Positions 1-6,500 of a stretch of DNA of 12,111 nucleotides are shown here, in pieces. Position numbers and translations under genes: made by a program. The stretch is from DATKXU01 sp035528905 (GTDB lineage Bacteria; Armatimonadota; UBA5829; DTJY01), in contig DATKXU010000050.1 of assembly GCA_035528905.1 (NCBI GenBank), positions 1 to 12,111 on the forward strand, read 5' to 3'. The stretch's first letter is position 1. The number at the start of each line of letters is the position of its first letter. The notes below the pieces were generated by a model. That model was not told the DNA's origin and searched no databases. It saw only the letters and a program-made list of their open reading frames with translations.

Positions 1-128
1 TCCGCCAGCCCAACCTGCGCCAGCACATGCGTGATCGCAGATGTCAGCATCGTCTTCCCGTGGTCAACGTGTCCTATCGTCCCCACGTTTACATGCGGCT
101 TCGTCCTCTCAAACCGCTGCTTCCCCAT
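1..128 (-). CDS. tuf: Elongation factor Tu, N-terminal fragment (runs off left edge)
   Basis: EF-Tu is the cytoplasmic GTPase that delivers aminoacyl-tRNA to the ribosomal A site. Only the first 42 codons plus two bases are present. The start, MGKQRFERTKPHVNVGTIGH, is nearly identical to the universal EF-Tu N terminus, and the P-loop GHVDHGKT lies at residues 19-26. The ATG at 128-126 is preceded by an AGGAGG ribosome binding site (137-142) with 8 nt spacing, which fixes the start. The gene lies 98 nt downstream of fusA on the same strand, the usual last position of the str operon, and no separate promoter is obvious in that gap. Residue 27, normally Thr in the GKTTLT motif, is Met (codon ATG). 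Identity is certain despite the truncation; whether the rest of the gene is intact cannot be seen. Confidence 0.97.
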   Translation of the reverse strand, partial: MGKQRFERTKPHVNVGTIGHVDHGKTMLTSAITHVLAQVGLA

Positions 129-136
129 CTCTTGTG

Positions 137-142
137 CCTCCT
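137..142 (-). promoter_or_regulatory. tuf ribosome binding site
   Basis: AGGAGG on the minus strand, 8 nt before the tuf ATG. It is a full Shine-Dalgarno match and the strongest translation signal in this gap, in keeping with very high EF-Tu synthesis. Confidence 0.85.
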
Positions 143-181
143 TAGATCGCAAATCATCTTTGCAGGATGACGGTTTTGGAA

Positions 182-211
182 GACCCGGCGGCCGCTCTTG
201 CCGCACGGGTC
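182..211 (-). other. GC-rich hairpin between fusA and tuf
   Basis: About 15 nt after the fusA stop codon there is an inverted repeat: GACCCG plus GCGGC pairs with GCCGC plus CGGGTC, giving 11 base pairs with one bulged base and a 7-nt loop. No T tract follows (next bases on the minus strand are TTCCAAAA), so it is not a standard intrinsic terminator. It may be an mRNA processing or stability element, or a weak attenuator between fusA and the more highly needed tuf. The structure is read directly from the sequence; its function is inference. Confidence 0.45.
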
Positions 212-226
212 CTCGCCATCCTTCGC

Positions 227-2323
227 CTATCGGACTCGAACGCGGCGGCCCTGGGCCTTCATGACAATCTCGCTGGCGAGCGCCTCGGGCATCTCCTGGT
301 AGCGCGATGGCTCCATGGAGTACGAGGCTCTGCCCTGCGTCATGGACCTCAGCACCGTCGCGTAGCCAAACATCTCCGCGAGGGGCACTTCCGCCTTGGC
401 GACCTGTGTGCCGCCGAATCCGGGCTCCAGCCCTTGGATTTGGCCTCTCCGCGCGTTGAGATCACCCGCAACATCTCCCACAAAACTCTCGGGAGTCACT
501 ACTTCGACGGCCATTATCGGCTCTTTCAGGACGGGCGATGCTTTCTGCATGGCCGACTTCACGGCCAGAGAGCCTGCTATCTTGAAAGCCATTTCGGAAG
601 AATCAACCTCATGGTACGAACCGTCCACCAGAGTCACTTTGACATCCACAACGGGGTATCCGGCTACGACTCCCGACTCCATATCTTCCCGCACGCCTGC
701 CTCGACGGCCGGGATGAACTCCTTCGGAATCGCGCCGCCAGCAATCTTGTTTACGAATTGGAACCCCTGACCCGGCTCGGCGGGATCCACCTCGACCACG
801 CAGTGGCCGTACTGCCCACGTCCACCTGACTGGCGCACGTAGCGCCCGGTCGCCTTGGCATGCTTCGTGATGGTTTCCTTGTACGCGACCTGGGGCCTGC
901 CATGATTCGCCTCTACCTTAAACTCCCTGAAGAGCCTGTCCATGATGATCTCCAGATGGAGTTCGCCCATGCCGGAGATGATCGTCTGGCCGGTTTCTTC
1001 GTCCGTGTGCAGCTTGAATGTGGGGTCTTCGGTAGAGAGCCTGGAGAGTGCCAGCGCCATCTTGTCCTGGTCTGCCTTGGTCTTCGGTTCGATAGCGACG
1101 GAGATGACTGGTTCGGGGAACTGAATTGCTTCCAAAATGATTGGGTGGTTGACTTCGCAGAGGGTATCGCCTGTTACCGTCTCCTGCAAGCCGACGACGC
1201 CTACGATGTCTCCCGCGAAAATCTCGGAGACATCCTCGCGGTGGTTCGCGTGCATGCGGAGGATGCGCCCGACCCGCTCGCGTATGCCCTTATTTGCGTT
1301 GAACACGAACGAGCCCTTCTTGAGCCGTCCAGAATAGGCTCTCAGGAAAGTCAGCTTACCCACATACGCGTCGCTCATGATCTTGAAGGCCAAAGCGGCA
1401 AAGGGCTCAGCGTCAGAAGGGTCTCTGGTCGCTGCCTCGCCGGTCTTCGGGTTGATTCCGGCTACAGCGCCGACATCGAGCGGCGACGGCAAGAAATCCG
1501 CTATCGCATCCATCAAGAGCTGGACGCCTTTGTTCTTCAATGCAGCGCCGCAGAGCACGGGCACCACCTGGCCGGAGAGCGTCCCTCTCCTGATCACGGC
1601 GATCATCTCTCCCGCCGTGACCTTCCCGCCTTCGAGGTACTGTTCCATGAAGTGCTCATCCACGTCGGCCAGGGCTTCGAGCATCGCCTCGCGGTATTCA
1701 AGCGCCTGGTTAAGCATATCGGCTGGGATTTCGACTTCCTCGCTCTGGGCACCCAGGTCGTCCGGGCACTTGATGGCCTTCATTCTGAGCAGGTCAACCG
1801 CGCCCATGAACGAACTCTCCGAACCGATGGGAAGCTGAATGGGAATAGCATTTGCGCCGAGGCGCTCGCGCATCCTATCCACAACACGATAGAAGTCGGC
1901 GCCAAGCCGATCCATCTTGTTTATGAAAGCGACGCGCGGGACTCGGTACTTGTCAGCCTGACGCCAGACGGTCTCCGACTGAGGCTGTACGCCGCCGACG
2001 GCGCAGAAAATGGCCACCATACCGTCGAGGACTCTGAGGGACCTTTCCACCTCGACAGTGAAGTCCACGTGTCCCGGCGTATCAATAATGTTTATCCTGT
2101 GGTCCTTCCAGAAGCAGGTTGTAGCTGCGGAGGTGATGGTGATGCCTCGCTCCTGCTCCTGCTCCATCCAGTCCATCGTGGCAGCGCCGTCGTCCACCTC
2201 GCCCATCCGGTGGATTCTACCGGAATAGAAGAGAATGCGCTCGGTAGTGGTAGTCTTACCGGCGTCTATGTGGGCGGCGATCCCCATATTCCTAGTTTTT
2301 TCTAAACCGAACTCTCTGATCAC
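227..2323 (-). CDS. fusA: Elongation factor G
   Basis: EF-G is the cytoplasmic translocase GTPase that moves tRNA and mRNA through the ribosome and helps recycle it with RRF. The 698-aa length is normal for the family. The G domain shows the P-loop AHIDAGKT (17-24), switch I RGITI (59-63), DTPGH with the catalytic His85 (81-85) and NKMD (135-138). Domain II follows at about 305-400, domain III contains ISGMGELHLEI (449-459), domain IV carries the loop SGGRGQYG (499-506), and the C-terminal domain carries RRGQIQG (625-631) and MFGYATVLRSMTQGRA (651-666). The start is GTG (2323-2321): it gives the canonical N terminus REFGLEKTRN, whereas the next ATG (codon 13) would cut into the strand before the P-loop. 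It lies 68 nt after rpsG and 98 nt before tuf. All catalytic motifs are intact; it is the housekeeping type. Confidence 0.98.
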   Translation of the reverse strand: MIREFGLEKTRNMGIAAHIDAGKTTTTERILFYSGRIHRMGEVDDGAATMDWMEQEQERGITITSAATTCFWKDHRINIIDTPGHVDFTVEVERSLRVLDGMVAIFCAVGGVQPQSETVWRQADKYRVPRVAFINKMDRLGADFYRVVDRMRERLGANAIPIQLPIGSESSFMGAVDLLRMKAIKCPDDLGAQSEEVEIPADMLNQALEYREAMLEALADVDEHFMEQYLEGGKVTAGEMIAVIRRGTLSGQVVPVLCGAALKNKGVQLLMDAIADFLPSPLDVGAVAGINPKTGEAATRDPSDAEPFAALAFKIMSDAYVGKLTFLRAYSGRLKKGSFVFNANKGIRERVGRILRMHANHREDVSEIFAGDIVGVVGLQETVTGDTLCEVNHPIILEAIQFPEPVISVAIEPKTKADQDKMALALSRLSTEDPTFKLHTDEETGQTIISGMGELHLEIIMDRLFREFKVEANHGRPQVAYKETITKHAKATGRYVRQSGGRGQYGHCVVEVDPAEPGQGFQFVNKIAGGAIPKEFIPAVEAGVREDMESGVVAGYPVVDVKVTLVDGSYHEVDSSEMAFKIAGSLAVKSAMQKASPVLKEPIMAVEVVTPESFVGDVAGDLNARRGQIQGLEPGFGGTQVAKAEVPLAEMFGYATVLRSMTQGRASYSMEPSRYQEMPEALASEIVMKAQGRRVRVR

Positions 2324-2330
2324 TTACATA

Positions 2331-2335
2331 CCTCT
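2331..2335 (-). promoter_or_regulatory. fusA ribosome binding site that fixes a GTG start
   Basis: AGAGG on the minus strand lies 7 nt before the GTG start of fusA. A nearer ATG in the spacer is followed at once by a TAA stop, so it cannot start the protein and GTG is the supported initiation codon. The modest Shine-Dalgarno with a GTG start suggests weaker initiation than for tuf. Confidence 0.65.
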
Positions 2336-2351
2336 ATTGAGCAATCTCAGG

Positions 2352-2372
2352 CGGGCGCAGCGTTTGCGCCCG
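2352..2372 (-). other. Perfect 8-bp hairpin between rpsG and fusA
   Basis: CGGGCGCA and TGCGCCCG form a perfect 8-bp GC-rich stem around a 5-nt loop, in the middle of the 68-nt gap between the rpsG stop and the fusA GTG. The 3' side on the minus strand reads CCTGAGATTG, without a U tract, so it is unlikely to terminate transcription by itself. It could separate translation of rpsG from that of fusA, protect an mRNA end, or be a protein or RNase site. Structure is seen; role is unknown. Confidence 0.5.
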
Positions 2373-2391
2373 GCGGACGCCCAATTGGCGA

Positions 2392-2862
2392 TTACCACCT
2401 GTAGTGCGCGAACGCCTTGTTCGCCTCGGCCATCCTGTGCATATCTTCTTTTCGCTTCATGGAAGCACCGGTCCCCGATGCGGCGTCCATCAGCTCTCCT
2501 GCCAGCCGTTCGACCATCGTGTTCCCCGACCGCTTGCGCGCGAAGCCGATTATCCAGCGGATCGCAAGGGCGAGTCGTCGGTCCGGCCTCACTTCCACCG
2601 GGACCTGGTAGGTGGCTCCGCCAACCCGCCTTGGCTTTACCTCGACAATGGGCATCACGTTGTTGACAGCGCGCTCAAAAACTTCCAAGCCGCGCTTGCC
2701 GGTCTTTTCTTGAATGACGTCAATCGCCTGGTAGAAAATCTTCTCTCCGACGCTCTTCTTCCCTCGGTTGAATAAACGGTTGATGAACCTTGCCGCGAGT
2801 TCGCTCTGATAAACGGGGTCGGGTATTATCAGTCGTTTGCGAACCGGTCCTTTTCTCGGCAT
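2392..2862 (-). CDS. rpsG: 30S ribosomal protein S7
   Basis: S7 is a primary 16S rRNA binding protein that nucleates assembly of the 30S head and lies near the mRNA exit and E site. The product is 156 aa, the standard bacterial length. It begins MPRKGPVRKR and contains the conserved FINRLFNRGKKSVGEKIFYQA (from residue 26), ERAVNNVMPIVEVKPRRVGG (63-82) with the beta-hairpin YQVPVEVRP (85-93), RWIIGFARKR (102-111), and the C-terminal KRKEDMHRMAEANKAFAHYRW stretch. A TCCTCC complement (GGAGGA, 2869-2874) gives a good ribosome binding site 6 nt before the ATG. It lies 15 nt after rpsL, so the two are certainly co-transcribed. In E. coli S7 represses its own operon by binding the rpsL-rpsG intercistronic mRNA. 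Here that gap is too short for such a structure, so any autoregulation would need another site. Confidence 0.98.
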   Translation of the reverse strand: MPRKGPVRKRLIIPDPVYQSELAARFINRLFNRGKKSVGEKIFYQAIDVIQEKTGKRGLEVFERAVNNVMPIVEVKPRRVGGATYQVPVEVRPDRRLALAIRWIIGFARKRSGNTMVERLAGELMDAASGTGASMKRKEDMHRMAEANKAFAHYRW

Positions 2863-2877
2863 ATCTGATCCTCCGTA

Positions 2878-3249
2878 TTACTTGGGTTGCTTTGTGCCGT
2901 ACTTGGAACGGCTGGACTTGCGATCCTTCGTGCCAGCGGCATCCAGCGTCCCACGGATGACGTGATAGCGCACTCCAGGCAGATCCCTCACCTTGCCACC
3001 GCGAATGAGCACTACGGAGTGCTCCTGGAGGTTATGTCCGATCCCAGGGATGTATGCAGTCACTTCCATCCCGTTTGTCAAGCGAACTCTCGCGATCTTC
3101 CTCAGCGCAGAGTTGGGCTTCTTGGGCGCGATGGTCCGCACCACAAGGCACACTCCCCTTTTCTGGGGGGTGCCCTTCAGCGCAGGGGCCTTAGTCTTCT
3201 TCTTGACTCGCTGGCGCCCCTTCCGGACTAGCTGGCTGATTGTCGGCAT
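2878..3249 (-). CDS. rpsL: 30S ribosomal protein S12
   Basis: S12 sits at the 30S decoding centre and controls accuracy; its loops form part of the streptomycin site. The 123-aa product starts MPTISQLVRKGRQRV, the canonical N terminus, preceded by GGAAGGAA (3254-3261). An upstream in-frame TTG at 3306 would add 19 residues foreign to the family and is rejected. Conserved elements are PQKRGVC (28-34), APKKPNSALRK (41-51) with Lys43, GHNLQEHSVVLIRGG (71-85), and Asp89, the residue methylthiolated by RimO in E. coli, in the loop DLPGVRYH. Residue 88 is Arg (AGG) where E. coli, Bacillus and Thermus have Lys; residue 86 is Lys where they have Arg. It is the first gene of the str cluster, 15 nt before rpsG, behind its own promoter and a leader with a terminator. 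Confidence 0.98.
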   Translation of the reverse strand: MPTISQLVRKGRQRVKKKTKAPALKGTPQKRGVCLVVRTIAPKKPNSALRKIARVRLTNGMEVTAYIPGIGHNLQEHSVVLIRGGKVRDLPGVRYHVIRGTLDAAGTKDRKSSRSKYGTKQPK

Positions 3250-3507
3250 AGCATTCCTTCCTTTACATATTGTGCAAGCGCTGAGAAATTGCCGCGCCTG
3301 GTTCAATTATTAGCAAGCAAAAAGCCCTTCGGCACACTCGAAGGGCAATGACACACACCTGTTCCCAAGTTAACTTTTGAACAGAATCCGTGAGGAGGTA
3401 ATCTCCCTCTCATCGCCCCCTTATATGTTATGCGCTAAAGCACCCGCTACGCCCAAGGGGCCTCGCGGGCGAGTGCTGTTACCACCTGAAGATTTTCGGT
3501 CGAACCC
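3250..3507 (-). promoter_or_regulatory. Long 5' leader of rpsL with several inverted repeats (probable attenuator)
   Basis: From the predicted start site at about 3505-3507 to the rpsL ATG there are about 256 nt without a recognised gene. In transcript order it holds: a stem AGCACTCGC / GCGGGTGCT (3439-3477, one G-U pair) enclosing a small GCCC-CTT-GGGC hairpin (3451-3461); a CCTCCT segment resembling the 16S rRNA anti-Shine-Dalgarno (within 3391-3403); a near-palindrome with arms GTTC..AAGTT and AACTT..GAAC (3361-3382); and the intrinsic terminator at 3319-3346. The terminator between promoter and first gene implies conditional read-through. I recognise no known riboswitch or ribosomal-protein leader family here, and no competing antiterminator is obvious by eye. 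Confidence 0.55.
3319..3346 (-). terminator. Intrinsic terminator within the rpsL leader
   Basis: On the minus strand GCCCTTCG (3346-3339) pairs perfectly with CGAAGGGC (3331-3324) around a 7-nt loop, followed directly by TTTTTGCTTG. An 8-bp GC-rich stem with a U tract is a textbook rho-independent terminator. It lies about 70 nt before the rpsL ATG and about 160-180 nt after the predicted start site. It could also end read-through transcripts from rpoBC. No T tract exists on the other strand, so it acts only in the operon direction. Confidence 0.8.
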
Positions 3508-3511
3508 ATAT

Positions 3512-3540
3512 AGTATACTAGACCCGCCCCGCTTTGTCAA
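3512..3540 (-). promoter_or_regulatory. Sigma70-type promoter upstream of rpsL
   Basis: The minus strand shows TTGACA (3540-3535), a 17-nt spacer and TATACT (3517-3512). The -35 is a perfect consensus match, the -10 differs at one position from TATAAT, and the spacing is optimal. Transcription should begin at the GGG around 3507-3505. It lies in the rpoC-rpsL gap, 58 nt beyond the rpoC stop, so the str genes can be transcribed independently of rpoBC. Confidence 0.85.
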
Positions 3541-3597
3541 CAGGCTGAACCGTGTCATTTTTGTGATATTTCGGCCACACCCCCGCCACATAAGCAC

Positions 3598-6500
3598 CTA
3601 GATTGCGTTCTCGGAGGCAGCATCGGCCGCCACCGCAGCCTCATCTTCCACCAACTGGGGCGATTCGGCGCCCTCGGCAGAGGCTAGTGCGGCAATTGGA
3701 AGCAGCTCCCCGGCCTCATATGCTTCGCGCACGACCGAAGGCTGCTGAAGTTGGCCGCCGATGGCTTCCACCTCGACCGCGCGGTACACTGGGAGGCCTG
3801 TGCCAGCCGGGATCAAGCGGCCGATGATCACGTTCTCCTTCAATCCGACCAGATTATCGCGCTTGCCTCTCACGGCAGCTTCGGTCAACACCTTGGTGGT
3901 CTTCTGGAAGGACGCTGCCGACAGGAAGCTCTCGGTAGCGAGCGATGCCTCGGTGATCCCGAGCAGCACCCAGTCCGCACTAGCCTCCGTGCCGGGCGGA
4001 TCTATCTCCCTTACGCGGACGTTCTCGTCCTCGAACTCGAATCTATCTGCGATCTGCCCAGGAAGGAACTTGGTGTCGCCGACAGTCCTTATCCTGCGCC
4101 TCTTCAGCATCTGCCGGACAATGACCTCGATGTGCTTATCGTTGATAGAGACGCCTTGTGATTTATAGACGCTCTGAATTTCTCGGACCAGGTAATCCAT
4201 GACTCCGCGCACACCTCGGAGCTCGAGAACCTTATGTGGATCGAGCGGGCCTTCGGTCAACCTGTCGCCGGCCTCCACATCATCTCCGACATTGACCTCC
4301 AGGTTCCCGCGGTAGGGCACCAAATGCGTCTTGCGGAGGGTAACCTCCTGCACGCCCGTGTCTCGGATCTTCCTGCCTATCTTCTCGTTGATGGTGGTGC
4401 CCGCGCGGAAGGCGACCTCGCCATCCTGGGCCAGGATATCCTCGGCGAGGTCTCCGCCGACTAGTTCCGCTATCTGGCTGGTGGCGTGCTTGTTGTGGAT
4501 AACCACTCGCTTCAGACCCTTGGTTTCAATGTCTACGACATTGCCGGCTACCTCGGTTATGATAGCCTGGCCCTTCGGCCTTCGCGCCTCAAACAGTTCC
4601 ACGACGCGCAGGAGGCCGCGCACCTGATCCTCCAGCACCTTGAGGACCGCCTGGACGGCTCGCACGCGTTCCCGCTCCATGCCCTCGACATCCTCTTCCA
4701 AGGACACGAGGCCGCGTCTGATATCATCGTGAAGCTCGCGCAGGGACTCCTGCTTCTTCTTCTTGACCTCTGCCACACCGGTAAGGTACTTCCCTGCGAC
4801 GCCGCCGGTGTGGAACGTCCGCATGGTTATCTGAGTTCCGGGCTCGCCGATAGACTGCGCTGCGATGATTCCGACAGCCACACCGGTTTCGACGAGTTTT
4901 CCGACCGCCATGTCGCGCCCGTAGCAGCGGCTGCAGATCCCCTGCCGCAGCTCGCACGTGAGAGGCGACCGTATCCCGACACGCTTGATCCCAAGCTCTT
5001 CGATTTTCGCGGCCATATCGTCGGAGATTTCCTCATTCGCCTCCACGAGGATCTCGCCAGTGTTCGGATCAACGACCGGCTCGAGGGCGCACCTGCCCCG
5101 TATCCTCTCGAATGGGGTCTCGACTACATCGCCTTCCTCGATGATCTCGCTGACGTAGATGCCTTGGGTAGTTCCGCAGTCTTCAGCTCTAACAATCACA
5201 TCCTGCGCGACGTCAACCAGGCGCCGGGTCAGGTACCCAGCATCTGCAGTTCGGAGAGCGGTATCAGCCAGACCCTTGCGAGCACCGTGAGTCGAAATGA
5301 AGTACTCCAACACCGACAGCCCTTCGTGGAAGTTCGACTTGATCGGAAGATCCTCGATCAGGTTGCCGAACGGATCCGACATAAGGCCGCGCATGCCGGA
5401 GAGCTGGGTTATCTGTTTCTGGCTCCCTCTGGCACCGGAATCCGTGATCATGAATATAGGATTGAACGGGTCAATGTTCTCCAGAATGGCTTCGGCGATA
5501 CTCTCGGAGGCTTCGGTCCAGAGCTCGAGAACCTTCTGCTTGCGCTCGCCCTGGGTTATGAGGCCCCTTCGGTATTGCTGGTTTGTTCTTTCAACGGCCT
5601 GCTCTGTTTGTGCGATTACCTCTTCGCGCTTGGCGGGGATATCCATATCGGTCATGGATACTGTCACGCCCGCCAGACTTGCGTATCGGAATCCGATGTC
5701 CTTCAGATCATCGAGCACTCGGATGGTTTCCGCTTCGCCGTGGAGGCGGTGGCACTCAGCCACCAGATCCGAGATCGCCTTCTTGTTCAGCACCTGGTCA
5801 ACCGGACGCATGTCTTCCGGCAAGATCCTACTGACGATGAGCCGTCCGGGCGTGATCTCCCGGATCTCAGCCTTGCCATCGGAATCCCTCCAGCGCACCC
5901 TGATGGGCGCGTGCAGGTCCACTAGCCCGAACTCATATGCGAGTATGGCCTCCTCCGGCGCAGCGAAGACTTCAGGGAACAGCTTGCCTTCCTTTTTCTG
6001 CGTCAAGTAGTAGCATCCGAGGACTATGTCCTGGATTGGGGCTACGATGGGATGGCCGTCAGCAGGCGAGAACAGGTTATGAGATGAGAGCATCAGGATG
6101 CGGGCCTCCGCCTGAGCAGAAATCGACAGCGGCACGTGAACGGCCATCTGGTCGCCGTCGAAGTCCGCATTGAACGCGTGGCAGACGAGAGGATGGATCT
6201 GGATCGCCTTTCCATCCACCAGCACAGGCTCGAACGCCTGGATACCCAGTCTATGCAGGGTGGGAGCGCGGTTCAGCATGACGGGGTGCTCGCTAATAAC
6301 CTCTTCGAGGGCGTCCCAGACCTCCGGCCTCATCCTGTCTATCATTCTCTTCGCCGTCTTGATATTGGAGGTGTAGTTCTTCTCCACCAATGTCTTCATC
6401 ACGAACGGCTTGAAGAGCTCTAGGGCCATTTCCTTCGGCAGGCCGCACTGATGAAGCTTCAGCTCAGGCCCGACGACGATCACCGAGCGGCCGGAGTAGT

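Noticed and set aside
860..2305. Long plus-strand open frame (481 codons) antisense to fusA
   Set aside because: It lies entirely within the certain fusA gene on the other strand, its product resembles no family I know, and such frames are common opposite GC-rich, strongly biased genes.
3250..3306. N-terminal extension of S12 from a TTG at 3306
   Set aside because: The 19 extra residues are unlike any S12, while the ATG at 3249 has a ribosome site and gives the canonical MPTI start.
3498..3509. GGGTTCGACC at the predicted rpsL transcript start resembles a tRNA T-loop
   Set aside because: No acceptor stem, anticodon or D arms surround it, so it is a chance match.
3541..3597. Search for a terminator directly after rpoC
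   Set aside because: No stem followed by a T tract is visible; read-through from rpoBC into the rpsL leader appears possible.
4486..5925. Long plus-strand open frame (479 codons) antisense to rpoC
   Set aside because: It is opposite the catalytic and trigger-loop coding region of rpoC, without recognisable protein features; an antisense artefact of codon bias.
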